Shown one piece after another: positions 18,364-27,894 of a DNA stretch of 38,530 nt. The notes under the pieces were generated by a model. The model did no database searches and was not told the origin of the DNA. It saw nothing but the letters and a program-made list of their open reading frames with translations. Numbering within the stretch: the first letter of the stretch is position 1; each line of letters opens with the position of its first letter. Made by a program: the position numbers and the translations under genes. This stretch comes from an uncultured Chlorobiaceae bacterium (GTDB lineage Bacteria; Bacteroidota; Chlorobiia; Chlorobiales; Chlorobiaceae): assembly GCA_903851535.1 (NCBI GenBank), contig CAINOO010000167.1, forward strand, positions 1-38,530, given 5' to 3'.

Positions 18364-20010
18364 TTATTTACGCTTCGGAGCCAGTTTTTTTCTTGTGACT
18401 ACATCGACATTTTTGGCATCAATAATCGCTGGAAGTGTAATTCCGGCAGCGGCCAGCAACTCCCCGGCAAGTCCTTTCGACTGAGGAATTTTCTGGCAGC
18501 TTGCCTCCTTGAGGGTGACAATCGTGCTACGTATGGCCCCAAGTTCATCAATTCCTTCCGGCACGGTGCATTCACAGTTTTTCCAGAGTTCTGATAGCAG
18601 CCTTTCGATTTTATAGGCAAGCATGACCGCAAAAACATGACCACGGGTACTGGCCTCGGTTCGTACATGAACCGGCCTGATTTCCAGATGACTTTGCTTG
18701 AACGTCCGGAATGCATGCTCAACTTTTGCCAGATCTTTGTACCGGTCATGAACTTCTTTGGTCGAAAGAAGCTCTTTCTTCACATCCGTTTTGATCACAT
18801 AACAGCCGTCCAGCAGAGCAACTCCTTTCAGTGTTTCTTCATTGACTGTTACTTTAAATTCTCTCTCCTCATTGGTCAGTTCCAGTACATCGTTGAGCTT
18901 GTACTGGTTGATCTTTTTCTGAAGAGATCGTTGTGCAACATCCTTACTTCGCTTGAGGGAACCGGCGAGGTAGCTGTTTTTCTCCTCAACAAAACGCTGG
19001 ATTTTTTTGACCCGTTCCTGGCGATTCGTTGCCATCTCTGCCTCTCGAACAGGATTTCTTCTCAGCACATATCGAACGCCATCGGTTTTATTTTCAACCT
19101 CATACAGATCGTGATCAAAAAAATCCATTTGCAGTACCTCTGACTTCAGCAGGGTTCTGATTTCCGGTTTCGAGAGTGAGGTGATGTAATGAAATCCAGC
19201 CTCGGTCAACTCTTTGGCCTGCGGCGTTTTGATCATGCCCTTGTCGCCAACCATTGTTATCTCTTCAATACCAAAGGTGTTGGCAATGGTGCGAATCTGC
19301 TCTGCAACGGTTGATTTGTCGCCGGTATTGCCTGCAAAGACCCGAACGGCAACCGGATCACCATCTGCGGTACACAACAAGCCAATAACGATCTGCTTCT
19401 TCCCCTTTTTGCCATCCCGGTTGTAACCAAAGGCGGCAAGTACATTCTCCATCCCTTCAAGATATGACGAGGTAACATCATAGAGCAGCAATTCAGGGCC
19501 AGCACCCGCCGAATTATGCTTGAACAACTGCGTCTCAATGCGCTCCTGATTCTCCATCAGCCATGCCAGGTTGGCGTACAGATCATCCTCTGTAAAGCGT
19601 TCTAATTCCAGTACATCACAGGCACCATACCTTGCAGCCATCCTGACCGCACCCAGGCGAGAACCTTGCCCGATCAATCGAGCCATTATCTGCCACAAGG
19701 CCAGCATTCCCTGGCGGGTACTGCCCAGCGCCTTACTGATACCGAGTCTGTCGGCCAGCATTTTGAGCGCAAACACCACACCAACACGAAGGCCTTCATG
19801 AAGCTCAACATCTTCGACATGCAACAGGGCCGCCAAATTGTCTTTGTACTTCAGGGCAAGTTTAATGGCGGCAATTTCACCTTCTGAACATTTTGAAATT
19901 TTGCCCAGAGTGCGATTCTTCACCTTGCCATCTTCACGATAGGATTCGCGAAAAAGATAGCGCTGGTAGGTTTTTCCGTTGATGGTGGTCTTGCTGGAGT
20001 CGATATACAT
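18364..20010 (-). CDS. IS1634-family transposase
   Basis: 548 residues, full length with ATG start and no frameshift. The DDE residues of this RNase H-like transposase are visible. The first Asp is in LLYDVTSSY (Asp178). The second is in MVGDKGMIKTP (Asp256). The Glu is in KVEHAFRTFKQSHLEIRPV (Glu431), with the Y(2)R(3)E(6)K-like context and a large insertion between the second Asp and the Glu, as in IS1634/IS4 relatives. The N-terminus has the typical YLFRESYREDGKVKNRTLGKIS. The gene looks functional, which suggests a recent insertion. Confidence 0.95.
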   Translation of the reverse strand: MYIDSSKTTINGKTYQRYLFRESYREDGKVKNRTLGKISKCSEGEIAAIKLALKYKDNLAALLHVEDVELHEGLRVGVVFALKMLADRLGISKALGSTRQGMLALWQIMARLIGQGSRLGAVRMAARYGACDVLELERFTEDDLYANLAWLMENQERIETQLFKHNSAGAGPELLLYDVTSSYLEGMENVLAAFGYNRDGKKGKKQIVIGLLCTADGDPVAVRVFAGNTGDKSTVAEQIRTIANTFGIEEITMVGDKGMIKTPQAKELTEAGFHYITSLSKPEIRTLLKSEVLQMDFFDHDLYEVENKTDGVRYVLRRNPVREAEMATNRQERVKKIQRFVEEKNSYLAGSLKRSKDVAQRSLQKKINQYKLNDVLELTNEEREFKVTVNEETLKGVALLDGCYVIKTDVKKELLSTKEVHDRYKDLAKVEHAFRTFKQSHLEIRPVHVRTEASTRGHVFAVMLAYKIERLLSELWKNCECTVPEGIDELGAIRSTIVTLKEASCQKIPQSKGLAGELLAAAGITLPAIIDAKNVDVVTRKKLAPKRK

Positions 20011-20024
20011 TGTGACTATATGAT

Positions 20025-20043
20025 AATTTTATTAACTGCTTTA
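20025..20043 (-). repeat. Terminal inverted repeat, right end of IS
   Basis: The reverse complement reads TAAAGCAGTTAATAAAATT and pairs with 18346-18363. It sits about 15 bases upstream of the transposase ATG and could include promoter elements for it. Confidence 0.7.
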
Positions 20044-20245
20044 AAATATGACATAACAATTAATATTTCAAATATTTTAGTGACTACATTTTTCGCTAAT
20101 TTTCCTTGTAAAAATACAGCTTATAAGGAGTTAACGAAAAAAGGGCCTGAAACTTCCGTTCAAATATCGGTTTATCAAGTAATTCCACAAAAGCGGTATC
20201 CGTATCCTCTAAATATTTTACGCTCATAAACCAAAAAAAATATTA

Positions 20246-20472
20246 ACCATTGTTAATTATAAAAAAAAGCATATACTTCAGTTGAGAATCATTACCGACA
20301 AAGCACTCTTTAGGAACCACTCAACCATCAAGATTTTACATTCTCCGTCTGACCACACTTGAGCCTTACCCTCTTTTCGACTATTGCGTTGACCACCTTA
20401 TACCCTTGATTTAAAAGCTTTTGTATTGCACCACTTTCGCAAGCAAGAAGTTCCTTCCAAAAAAAACGCATT
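20246..20472 (-). repeat. Tandem 232-base repeat, copy 1
   Basis: This copy matches 20478-20704 base for base at a constant offset of 232, with only about five substitutions and no indels. On the minus strand it contains a 47-codon frame from ATG at 20471 to TGA at 20328-20330. The frame starts MRFFWKELLACESG and ends RVRLKCGQTENVKS. An open frame runs into it from copy 2, so it may be a fragment of something longer. The product is not recognised and no ribosome-binding site is evident. Confidence 0.9.
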
Positions 20473-20477
20473 TGAAT

Positions 20478-20704
20478 ACCATTGTTAATTATAAAAAAAA
20501 GCATATACTTCAGTTGCGCATCATTACCGACAAAGCACTCTTCAGGAACAACTCAACCATCAAGATTTTACATTCTCCGTCTGACCACACTTGAGCCTTA
20601 CCCTCTTTTCGATTATTGCGTTGACCACCTTATACCCTTGATTTAAAAGCTTTTGTATTGCACCACTTTCGCAAGCAAGAAGTTCCTTCCAAAAAAAACG
20701 CATT
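20478..20704 (-). repeat. Tandem 232-base repeat, copy 2
   Basis: Second copy of the unit. The same 47-codon frame is present (ATG 20703, stop 20560-20562), with a single Val-to-Ile difference. Here the frame extends upstream to 20772 with an unrelated N-terminal part (MVVSRNFWTSQRYVAF). The frame is therefore preserved in both copies, but what precedes it differs. This is either a small conserved gene duplicated in tandem or the duplicated tail of a lost gene. Confidence 0.9.
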
Positions 20705-20752
20705 GGACATTGCAATATTGAACGGAAAGCGACATAGCGTTGGGATGTCCAA
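20703..20752. repeat. Inverted repeat upstream of the secreted-protein gene
   Basis: TTGGACAT (20703-20710) and ATGTCCAA (20745-20752) are perfect reverse complements around a 34-base spacer that contains a smaller AACG/CGTT pair. It could be an operator or an RNA stem in the leader of the downstream gene. It starts at the very edge of repeat copy 2. Confidence 0.35.
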
Positions 20753-20868
20753 AAATTTCTGCTAACAACCATACATGGAGGTGTCAGTCAAAATGAATGG
20801 GTTTGATACCACGTAAAGATTGGATGTTTCAGGAATTTTCTGCAAAACAATCAAACAAGGGCAATGAT

Positions 20869-21582
20869 ATGAAAAACAAAAAAATGTTTTCACTACTGGT
20901 CGCTGCGGTACTGTTTGTTTCCGGTACAGCTTATTCTGGCCCACAAACGGATAATTCGCAACTTGCGCCACAATCGGTGAGAGCAGGGGTGGGGCAACCT
21001 CAAGCTGTAGCAGAGATGCAGGTCATTGAAAAAATTGCACCCGATAGCGAAAAATTTCCGGTTAACAGGCCATTCTTGTGTCCTAATCCTCCTTTGACGA
21101 TTACTGAGATACATCAACTGCCCTATGTCAGCAGACATAATCCGGCAGATTTTCCACCTTCCTGGTCTTCTTTTCCCTTGACCGGGTACAATGGAACTCT
21201 ACCAAACAAATTTTTTCTGGATACCTTCGCCTGGAAGACACGGCCCTGTTGCCAATTCATAAGTGGCACACTGACCATATACTATCAACCCATCCAGGGC
21301 GGACATGGGGATAACTCTTCCCAGGCAGGTGATGCGGGGAATGACAGTTGGTTTATTTACAAGAATGGGACTGCACAGGCAGGTGGATTTCTTTATTCCG
21401 CCACCACTCCTCCCTATAAATTTGCAGCAGGTTCAGGGCCCTATACCAAGGTAATAAACCTGACCGCTGCCATGGTGGATTGCAACCGATTGAGCTTCGG
21501 TGTTCAGGATGATACAAAAGTGATATGGGCAAAAATCAATCTCACCTACTGCTGTGTGACTGAGGGGTGTGGAAAAAATTAA
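20869..21582 (+). CDS. Secreted protein of unknown function, Cys-containing
   Basis: 237 residues from the ATG at 20869, chosen because AAGGG lies seven bases upstream and it gives a standard signal peptide (MKNKKMFSLLVAAVLFVSGTAYS, cleavage near residue 23). The frame is open back to ATG 20797. The mature protein has a Pro-rich start with LCPNPP, then a beta-rich domain (about residues 95-235). That domain contains KFFLDTFAWKTRPCCQF, LTIYYQPIQGG, AGNDSWFIYKNG, RLSFGVQDDTKV and a C-terminal CCVTEGCGKN. Seven or more cysteines suggest disulfides and export. I do not recognise a named family, although the fold pattern resembles jelly-roll-type secreted domains. It is isolated between the duplication and the rpoD terminator. 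Confidence 0.75.
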   Translation: MKNKKMFSLLVAAVLFVSGTAYSGPQTDNSQLAPQSVRAGVGQPQAVAEMQVIEKIAPDSEKFPVNRPFLCPNPPLTITEIHQLPYVSRHNPADFPPSWSSFPLTGYNGTLPNKFFLDTFAWKTRPCCQFISGTLTIYYQPIQGGHGDNSSQAGDAGNDSWFIYKNGTAQAGGFLYSATTPPYKFAAGSGPYTKVINLTAAMVDCNRLSFGVQDDTKVIWAKINLTYCCVTEGCGKN

Positions 21583-21637
21583 TTTTACCCGGCCGCTCGA
21601 GAGGCTTTGAGTGCGAAGAGGGGGAAGAAAACATTGA

Positions 21638-21667
21638 TGCAGCGGGGGTAGAGAATTCCCCGCTGCA
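21638..21667 (-). terminator. Strong hairpin between convergent rpoD and secreted-protein genes
   Basis: TGCAGCGGGG and CCCCGCTGCA form a perfect 10-pair stem with a loop of about ten bases. Read from the rpoD side it is followed by TCAATGTTTTCTTCC, a moderately T-rich stretch. It can serve rpoD and possibly the convergent gene as well. Confidence 0.6.
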
Positions 21668-21706
21668 CTTCTCCAGTGAACCAAGCAGCACCACTGCTTC
21701 CGACAA

Positions 21707-22606
21707 TCAGCTTCCGATATACTCCTTCAGTATCTTGCTGTATGCCGACTGGCGAAGCCGGCGTATGGCCTTCTCCTTGATCTGGCGAACACGTTCGCGC
21801 GTCAGACGAAACTTTTCACCAATCTCTTCGAGGGTCAGCGGGTTATCCATGCCGATTCCAAAGTAGGACTTGATGACGTCAGCTTCGCGCGGTGCAAGGA
21901 CAGAGAGGGAGCGTTCGACCTCAAGGGTGAGTGAGTCGCGGTTGAGGCCGTAATCGGGCAGATGGCCGTCGTTCTGCAGCACATCAAGCAGTCGGTTATC
22001 ATCACCCTGGGCAAAGGGGGCATCGACAGAAACATGGCGTCCGGCTATTTTCAGCGTATCGGCGACATCCTGCGAATCCATTTCAAGCAAGGTGGCCAAC
22101 TCCCTTGTATTCGGGTCACGCTCAAATTCCTGCTCCAATTGGCTGTAGGCCTTGCTGATCTTGTTCAGCGTTCCCACCCTGTTCAGCGGCAGCCTTACAA
22201 TTCGCGACTGTTCGGCCAGAGCCTGAAGAATGGACTGACGAATCCACCATACGGCATAGGAGATAAACTTGAAGCCACGGGTTTCATCAAACCTTTTGGC
22301 GGCCTTGATCAGACCAAGGTTTCCCTCATTGATCAGGTCACCCAGAGTCAGACCCTGATTCTGATACTGTTTGGCAACAGAAACCACAAAGCGCAGGTTA
22401 CCCTTGATCAGCTTGTCGAGAGCGCGTTTAGCCCTCTTGTATTCGATCGTGTCGACCGGCATATCAAAACCCTCCTTGATCGCCTTGGTCAGCTTGACCT
22501 CATCATCGGCTGTCAACAAGTCATATTTGCCTATCTCCTGCAAATAACGATCGAGAGAGAGGCTCTCACGATTGGTTATCTGTTTGCTTATTTTAAGCTG
22601 CCTCAT
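21707..22606 (-). CDS. rpoD: Group-1-type RNA polymerase sigma-70 factor
   Basis: 299 residues with regions 1.2 to 4.2 but no long region 1.1, as in primary sigma factors of the Bacteroidota/Chlorobiota. Region 1.2 is [13 protein letters not shown]-like ([15 protein letters not shown]). Region 2 shows [20 protein letters not shown] and [19 protein letters not shown], and the -10 helix has [13 protein letters not shown]. Region 3 is [14 protein letters not shown]. Region 4 has [20 protein letters not shown] followed by KEKAIRRLR. Start ATG is preceded by AAGGAGA at good spacing. It lies 184 bases downstream of valS and may have its own promoter in that gap. Confidence 0.94.
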   Translation of the reverse strand: MRQLKISKQITNRESLSLDRYLQEIGKYDLLTADDEVKLTKAIKEGFDMPVDTIEYKRAKRALDKLIKGNLRFVVSVAKQYQNQGLTLGDLINEGNLGLIKAAKRFDETRGFKFISYAVWWIRQSILQALAEQSRIVRLPLNRVGTLNKISKAYSQLEQEFERDPNTRELATLLEMDSQDVADTLKIAGRHVSVDAPFAQGDDNRLLDVLQNDGHLPDYGLNRDSLTLEVERSLSVLAPREADVIKSYFGIGMDNPLTLEEIGEKFRLTRERVRQIKEKAIRRLRQSAYSKILKEYIGS

Positions 22607-22790
22607 CTATTGCGTCTCCTTTCGAACTTCAGCGTTTTAAACTTTTCCCGACAAATAGCAGAATGCATGATAAACAGGAAAAGTCGGAAGATATCATTTC
22701 TTGATGACTAAACCCAATGCAAAATTGTTTCTCTTCCCGCATCGCCCTGCACTCAAGCATAGTCAACCTTGACCGGAATCCCCGCACTGC

Positions 22791-25502
22791 TCAATCACCG
22801 AGAACAGAAAGATTGCTGTTTAGTTTTTCGAGATTACCCTCTGCCTCCCTCAGTTTTTCACGCTCCCTGGCAATAACATCAGGCGGCGCATTGTCCGCAA
22901 ACCCGCCGCTTGCCAATTTCTTCTGAATCGAACTGACATAGGAGGAGATATTGGCTATCTCTTTCTGCAGCCTTGCACGCTCTTTTTCAAACGATATCAA
23001 CCCCTCAAGCAGCACAAATAGTTCATTGCCCTCAACCACAGAACCTGCGGCATGACCTGGACGATAGGTATCAACCATGAGTTGCGGAATGCACTGACCA
23101 AGCGCGGCAATGAGCGGAAGATTGGTTGCAATGAGCAATCGATCCTCCTCACTGCCCGGCCTGAAAAGAACCTCTGCCCGGCTGCTGTGAGGAACACCGA
23201 AGAGCGAACGAAGGCTTCTGACCTCGGCCACCAGCTTCTGTATCAGGGAAAAACCACGGAGATCGGCTCCTGCAAGTTCACTGTCGGAAAGAGGCATCAA
23301 AGAAAGGGCTACACTCTCATCCGCCGAACGCGGAAGAACCTGATGCCATATCTCATCGGTAATAAAAGGCATCACCGGATGCAGCGCCTTCAGGGTACCC
23401 TCAAGCACACATACGGCAAGGCATACGGTCTGCTGGGCCTCCTCTCTGGTCAAATCACCCGAAAGCCTCACCTTCAGCGCCTCCAGATACCAGTCGCAAT
23501 AGTCGCGCCAAAAAAAGTCGTAGAGATTTTTGACAATATCATTGACCCTGAACTGCGTAAAAGCGGTATGATAGCGCTCAAGCATGCTGTGATATCCGGC
23601 CAGAAGCCACTGCCCGGCCAGATCACCGGAAACGGAACGGGGATCGAAGTTGCGATAGATGGCTGAAAACTCTTCATGGTCGCGGAAATATTTCTCTCGC
23701 TGCATAAAAACCAGTCGGGAGGCGTTCCATATCTTGGTGGCAAAATTCCGCCCAAGTTCACACTTTTCCTCACCGAAGAGCACATCCTGACCGAGAGGAG
23801 CGATGTAGATAATGGTGAAGCGCAGGGCATCGGTGCCGTATGTATCCATCACCTTGATGGGGTCGGGTGAATTGCCAAGCGACTTTGAGAGCTTGCGCCC
23901 CTTCATGTCACGGATAATGCTGGTAAAATAGACATCACGAAAGGGAACCGCTCCCTTGAAATAGAGCCCGGCCATAACCATTCTCGCAACCCAGAAAAAG
24001 ATGATATCCGGGCCTGTCACCAGCGTATCGGTAGGATAGAAAGCCCTGAGATTTTCATTATCACTCTGTTTGTCTGTCCAGCCAAGCGTTGTCAGCGGCC
24101 AGAGCCATGAAGAGAACCAGGTATCGAGCACATCATCGTCCTGCACCAGTTTGTCGGTACCGGCAAGATGACAGGCCTCCTCATAAGATGCTGCAACCCA
24201 TACCTTGCCCTCGCTATCGTACCAGGCCGGAATGCGATGCCCCCACCAGAGTTGACGGGAGATGCACCAGTCACGGATATTGCCCATCCAGTGGCGGTAG
24301 GTGTTGATCCAGTGCGGGGGGTGAAAGCGTATTTCGCCATCATTGACAACCTGCAAAGCCGATTCAGCCAAAGGCTTCATCTTGACAAACCACTGCTCGG
24401 AGAGATAGGGCTCAACCACCACGTCGGCCCGTTCAGAGTATCCAACGTTGTGCTCATACTCCTCAACACGGAGCAGATTGCCAAGCTCTTCGAGATCGAC
24501 AAGAATTTTTTCGCGGGCAACGAAGCGATCCATGCCGCCATAGCCGAACTCATCAGTCATTTTGCCATCTTTGCCGACGACCGAAAGAATGGGAAGATTA
24601 TGGCGTTTGGCAACCTCATAGTCGTTGGCATCATGTGCCGGAGTGATTTTCAGCGCACCGGTACCAAACTCAATATCAACATAGTCGTCAGCAATAATGG
24701 GAATATATCGTCCCGCAATCGGCACAACGGCAAGCTCGCCGACAAGAGCGGCATAACGCGGATCATTGGGATTGACGGCAATGGCAACGTCGGCAAGAAT
24801 CGTTTCAGGCCTGACGGTGGCAATGGTAATGAATTGTCCAGGATGGCTGACGAGGGCATACTGCAGATAGACCAGGCTGTCCCTGCGCGTCTTCATGATG
24901 ACCTCTTCATCAGAGAGCGCCGTCTGTGAAACGGGGCACCAGTTGATGATACGGGTTCCGCGATAGATCAGTCCGTCACGGTAGAGGGTGATGAAGGCGT
25001 TGATGACCGCTTTTGAGGCACCCTCATCCATGGTAAAGAGGTTTCGCCGCCAGTCACAGGAGATGCCGAGCCGTCGAAGTTGCCGCAAAATGAGGTCCCC
25101 GTACTCCTCCCTCCACTGCCAGACATGGCCGAGGAACTCCTTGCGTCCAAGGTCGTGGCGGGTAATCCCCTCTTTTTTCAGCTTGCGCTCGACCACCGTC
25201 TGCGTTGCAATACCTGCATGGTCGGTACCGGGAAGCCACAAAGCCTCTTTTCCGGTCATACGACTATAGCGAATAAAAATATCCTGCAACGTATGGTTCA
25301 GCACATGGCCAAGCGTCAGGCTTCCGGTCACATTGGGCGGGGGCATGAGCACGGTATAGGGCTCTTTGCCCCCCTCCAGCACACGGGAGCTTTCGGCATG
25401 GAAACTGCCAATCGACTCCCAGTGTGCACTTCCCCACCGCTCTTCGACATCGTGATGATTATAGCTTTTTTCCAGATTGAATACTTCGGTCTGATCGGTC
25501 AT
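22791..25502 (-). CDS. valS: Valyl-tRNA synthetase
   Basis: Charges tRNA-Val, with post-transfer editing of threonine. The 903 residues show the class I signatures [13 protein letters not shown] (HIGH equivalent) near residue 55 and [14 protein letters not shown] (KMSKS equivalent). The ValS-specific [13 protein letters not shown], an editing domain (about 200-345) with [15 protein letters not shown] and [15 protein letters not shown], and an anticodon domain are also present. The C-terminal coiled coil (about 835-903) is of the kind that contacts the tRNA. It starts 17 bases after clpP, so it is very likely in the same transcript. Confidence 0.97.
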   Translation of the reverse strand: MTDQTEVFNLEKSYNHHDVEERWGSAHWESIGSFHAESSRVLEGGKEPYTVLMPPPNVTGSLTLGHVLNHTLQDIFIRYSRMTGKEALWLPGTDHAGIATQTVVERKLKKEGITRHDLGRKEFLGHVWQWREEYGDLILRQLRRLGISCDWRRNLFTMDEGASKAVINAFITLYRDGLIYRGTRIINWCPVSQTALSDEEVIMKTRRDSLVYLQYALVSHPGQFITIATVRPETILADVAIAVNPNDPRYAALVGELAVVPIAGRYIPIIADDYVDIEFGTGALKITPAHDANDYEVAKRHNLPILSVVGKDGKMTDEFGYGGMDRFVAREKILVDLEELGNLLRVEEYEHNVGYSERADVVVEPYLSEQWFVKMKPLAESALQVVNDGEIRFHPPHWINTYRHWMGNIRDWCISRQLWWGHRIPAWYDSEGKVWVAASYEEACHLAGTDKLVQDDDVLDTWFSSWLWPLTTLGWTDKQSDNENLRAFYPTDTLVTGPDIIFFWVARMVMAGLYFKGAVPFRDVYFTSIIRDMKGRKLSKSLGNSPDPIKVMDTYGTDALRFTIIYIAPLGQDVLFGEEKCELGRNFATKIWNASRLVFMQREKYFRDHEEFSAIYRNFDPRSVSGDLAGQWLLAGYHSMLERYHTAFTQFRVNDIVKNLYDFFWRDYCDWYLEALKVRLSGDLTREEAQQTVCLAVCVLEGTLKALHPVMPFITDEIWHQVLPRSADESVALSLMPLSDSELAGADLRGFSLIQKLVAEVRSLRSLFGVPHSSRAEVLFRPGSEEDRLLIATNLPLIAALGQCIPQLMVDTYRPGHAAGSVVEGNELFVLLEGLISFEKERARLQKEIANISSYVSSIQKKLASGGFADNAPPDVIAREREKLREAEGNLEKLNSNLSVLGD

Positions 25503-25519
25503 GATAACATCGGTCGGGG

Positions 25520-26197
25520 TTAGTCCTTCTTTTCAGGGATTGGACGTTTCTGGAAAATGGCATCAATAATGCCGTACTCAAGCGCCTCCGTAGCATTCAT
25601 CCAGCGATCCCTCTCCGAATCTTCCCGGATCTGACGAACATCCTTACCGGTATGGCTGGCAAGCAGTTCGTCGAGCAGCGTGCGGATCTTCTCTATCTCC
25701 CGTGCCTGGATAACAATATCAGTCTCCTGTCCATGAGCACCACCCGAGGGCTGATGAATCATGATTCTTGAATGGGGAAGCGATGCCCGCTTGCCTTTTG
25801 CGCCACTGGCAAGAAGAAATGCTCCCATGCTTGCCGCCATGCCGACACAAACGGTCGAGACTTCGGGACGGATATACTGCATGGTGTCGTAGATGCCAAG
25901 ACCGGCAGAAACACTGCCCCCGGGAGAGTTGACATAGATAAAGATATCGCGCTCGGGATCTTCAGATTCAAGAAAAATAAGCTGCGCCATGATGAGCCCC
26001 GCCACATGCTCATCAATGCCACTGCCAAGAAAAATAATGCGTTCACGCAAAAGCCGTGAAAAAATATCGAACGCCCGCTCGCCGCGCCCCGAAGTCTCTA
26101 TAACCATAGGCACAAGAGTGTTGGTAATCCCCTCCTCTATCGCCCCTGAATACATTTTTCTGGCATGATGCTCAAAACCGAAATTAATATTTGCCAT
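25520..26197 (-). CDS. clpP: ATP-dependent Clp protease proteolytic subunit
   Basis: ClpP forms the 14-mer proteolytic chamber used with ClpX/ClpA-type unfoldases. 225 residues from the ATG at 26197 (AGGG about eight bases upstream). The longer reading to 26257 adds residues not typical of the family. The catalytic triad is visible: Ser123 in [14 protein letters not shown], His148 in [12 protein letters not shown], and an Asp near 197 in SERDRWM. The oxyanion glycine region VNSPGGSV is present. It is first in a clpP-valS-rpoD series and is divergent from thyX. Confidence 0.96.
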   Translation of the reverse strand: MANINFGFEHHARKMYSGAIEEGITNTLVPMVIETSGRGERAFDIFSRLLRERIIFLGSGIDEHVAGLIMAQLIFLESEDPERDIFIYVNSPGGSVSAGLGIYDTMQYIRPEVSTVCVGMAASMGAFLLASGAKGKRASLPHSRIMIHQPSGGAHGQETDIVIQAREIEKIRTLLDELLASHTGKDVRQIREDSERDRWMNATEALEYGIIDAIFQKRPIPEKKD

Positions 26198-26354
26198 AGC
26201 TGCCCTGTCGTTTGAATTTGGTAAGTCGTCTCCTAAAATAAAGAATTCCGCTTCCAATTAGCAAAAAAGGATGCTTTCCACCAACATGGAGGGCCGGGAA
26301 AAGTGTATCCGTTTTTCTATATTGGTTTTCAATACAACCAAAACATTGTGGAAC

Positions 26355-27005
26355 ATGCAGGTACGCCTCATCTCGGTCACCTCTCCGCTCATCGAGGTTG
26401 ACCGTCAGCCTCTCTCTCCCGAAGGACTTATCGCCTATTGCGCACGGGTATCAAGCCCTCATCAGGAGACTCCCGACTATGAAAAGCTGCTCGCCTTCTG
26501 TATAGCGCACAAACACTGGAGCGTTTTTGAAATGGTGGATATGACGGTTGAAATAGTGACCTCCAGAGCCATTTCGCCACAAATTCTCCGCCATAAAAGT
26601 TTTCAATTCCAGGAGTTTTCACAGCGCTACGCCAAAGCGCAAGAGATCGAGCGATACGAATCAAGACGCCAGGACAGCAAAAACCGGCAAAATTCGCTGA
26701 ACGACCTTGACGATGCGACAAAAAAATGGTTTGATGACGAGCAGGAACGCATCGCCCGGCTGACGCTTGAAGCCTACAACAAGGCTCTCGAGAAGGGCAT
26801 TGCCAAAGAGTGCGCCAGAGTACTGCTGCCGATGGGTACCCAAACAAAACTCTACATGAAGGGGTCAGTGAGAAGCTGGATACACTATCTGGAGGTGCGA
26901 ACCGATAAAAGCACACAACAGGAACACCAGGAAATTGCACTTGAAATCAAAAAAATTTTCATGGCACAATTCCCTGTTACAGCCTCTGCGCTCGCCTGGA
27001 GCTAA
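26355..27005 (+). CDS. thyX: Flavin-dependent thymidylate synthase ThyX
   Basis: ThyX makes dTMP from dUMP with methylenetetrahydrofolate, FAD and NADPH. 216 residues from ATG 26355. Upstream in-frame ATGs exist from 26271, but the family begins MQVRLIS. The signature region is [14 protein letters not shown] (residues 79-92), where the family motif is RHRxxSxNExSxR: Lys replaces the third-position Arg and Gln replaces Asn. The C-terminal half has [20 protein letters not shown] and [10 protein letters not shown]. The gene overlaps the end of accD by four bases, tail to tail. Confidence 0.95.
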   Translation: MQVRLISVTSPLIEVDRQPLSPEGLIAYCARVSSPHQETPDYEKLLAFCIAHKHWSVFEMVDMTVEIVTSRAISPQILRHKSFQFQEFSQRYAKAQEIERYESRRQDSKNRQNSLNDLDDATKKWFDDEQERIARLTLEAYNKALEKGIAKECARVLLPMGTQTKLYMKGSVRSWIHYLEVRTDKSTQQEHQEIALEIKKIFMAQFPVTASALAWS

Positions 27006-27841
27006 ACCTTCAGCATGGCAAGCAGGGTGACCAGCTCACTTTTCAGATCGCGGCGATGGATGATACGATCAAGAAAACCGTGTTCAAGCAGAAATTCGGC
27101 TCGCTGGAACCCTTCAGGCAGATCCCTTTTGATGGTATCGCGGATCACCCTGGGGCCTGCAAACCCGATAAGGGCTTTCGGTTCGCTGATATTGATGTCA
27201 CCAAGCATGGCAAAGGAGGCGCTGATACCGCCCATGGTCGGGTCAGTCATCAGGGAGATAAAGGGCAGCTTTTTTTCGCTCAGCCGGGTCAGTCGCGCGG
27301 CTGTCTTGGCCATCTGCATGAGACTGAAAGCACCCTCCATCATCCTCGCTCCGCCCGACTGCGAAATCACCAGAAGGGGAGCGTCAAGCTGGAGTGACTT
27401 GTCGATGGCACGAGCTATTTTTTCACCGACAACAGAGCCCATTGAACCACCGATAAAGCCAAAATCCATCGCTGAAACAACAAGGGGGCTTCCTCCAATT
27501 TCTCCGTATGCATTGCGACAGGCTTCAGTTTTTCCGCTCTTTTCAATAGTATCATGCACCCTGTCAGGATATTTTTTCGTATCGACAAAGCCGAGCGGAT
27601 CAGCCGAACGAAGGTTATCAGCAAACTCGGAATACTTGTCGTCGTCAAAGAGAATCGAGAAATACTTGTAGGGGGATATTCTGAAATGGTGACTGCACTC
27701 TGCACAGGTAAAGAAATGATCTTCAAACTGTTTTTTATGAAGCATCGCTCCACACTTTTCACATTTCCACCACAACCCCTCCGGCATATCACGCTTTTCG
27801 GTCGGACGTATTGAGGGTTTTATCCGTTTGAACCAGGCCAT
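27002..27841 (-). CDS. accD: Acetyl-CoA carboxylase carboxyltransferase subunit beta
   Basis: AccD with AccA transfers CO2 from biotin carboxyl carrier protein to acetyl-CoA, the first step of fatty acid synthesis. 279 residues from ATG 27841; a TTG two codons upstream is less likely. The zinc ribbon has four cysteines (Cys27, Cys30, Cys46, Cys49). The carboxyltransferase core follows with [59 protein letters not shown] and [11 protein letters not shown]. The accA, accB and accC genes are not in this window. Confidence 0.96.
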   Translation of the reverse strand: MAWFKRIKPSIRPTEKRDMPEGLWWKCEKCGAMLHKKQFEDHFFTCAECSHHFRISPYKYFSILFDDDKYSEFADNLRSADPLGFVDTKKYPDRVHDTIEKSGKTEACRNAYGEIGGSPLVVSAMDFGFIGGSMGSVVGEKIARAIDKSLQLDAPLLVISQSGGARMMEGAFSLMQMAKTAARLTRLSEKKLPFISLMTDPTMGGISASFAMLGDINISEPKALIGFAGPRVIRDTIKRDLPEGFQRAEFLLEHGFLDRIIHRRDLKSELVTLLAMLKV

Positions 27842-27894
27842 TTTCAAAATGATGTGTAAAGGTTATACATTAAAGCTCAAGATAGGAAGTCCGC

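Larger units (their letters stand above)
18344..20045 (-). mobile_element. IS1634-type insertion sequence (IS4-like DDE), apparently intact
   Basis: About 1.7 kb containing one long transposase gene flanked by imperfect inverted repeats. The left end at 18346-18363 reads TAAAGCGTTATTAAAATT. The right end, read on the minus strand from 20043 to 20025, reads TAAAGCAGTTAATAAAATT, so the two differ by one gap and one substitution. The left repeat starts one to two bases outside the transposase stop, and the right repeat lies about 15 bases before its ATG. No clear target-site duplication was found (left flank CCCTA, right flank AAATA). The exact outer limits are uncertain by a few bases. Confidence 0.88.
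20046..20868. other. Long gene-poor stretch with tandem duplication
   Basis: About 820 bases between the IS and the secreted-protein gene without a convincing gene. The first 200 bases are AT-rich, with no recognisable coding pattern. Bases 20246-20704 are two copies of a 232-base tandem unit, listed separately. The last 165 bases hold an 8-base inverted repeat (20703-20752) and a strong GGAGGTG (20777-20783). That site precedes the 13-codon frame at 20775-20816 or a longer start at 20797 of the secreted protein. Confidence 0.7.

Noticed and set aside
20020-20229. 69-codon frame beginning inside the right end of the IS
   Set aside because: It starts in the inverted repeat, has no ribosome-binding site and reads AT-rich non-coding sequence.
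20246-20704. CRISPR-like or satellite array
   Set aside because: There are only two copies, of 232 bases each and in tandem with no spacers, so it is a simple tandem duplication.
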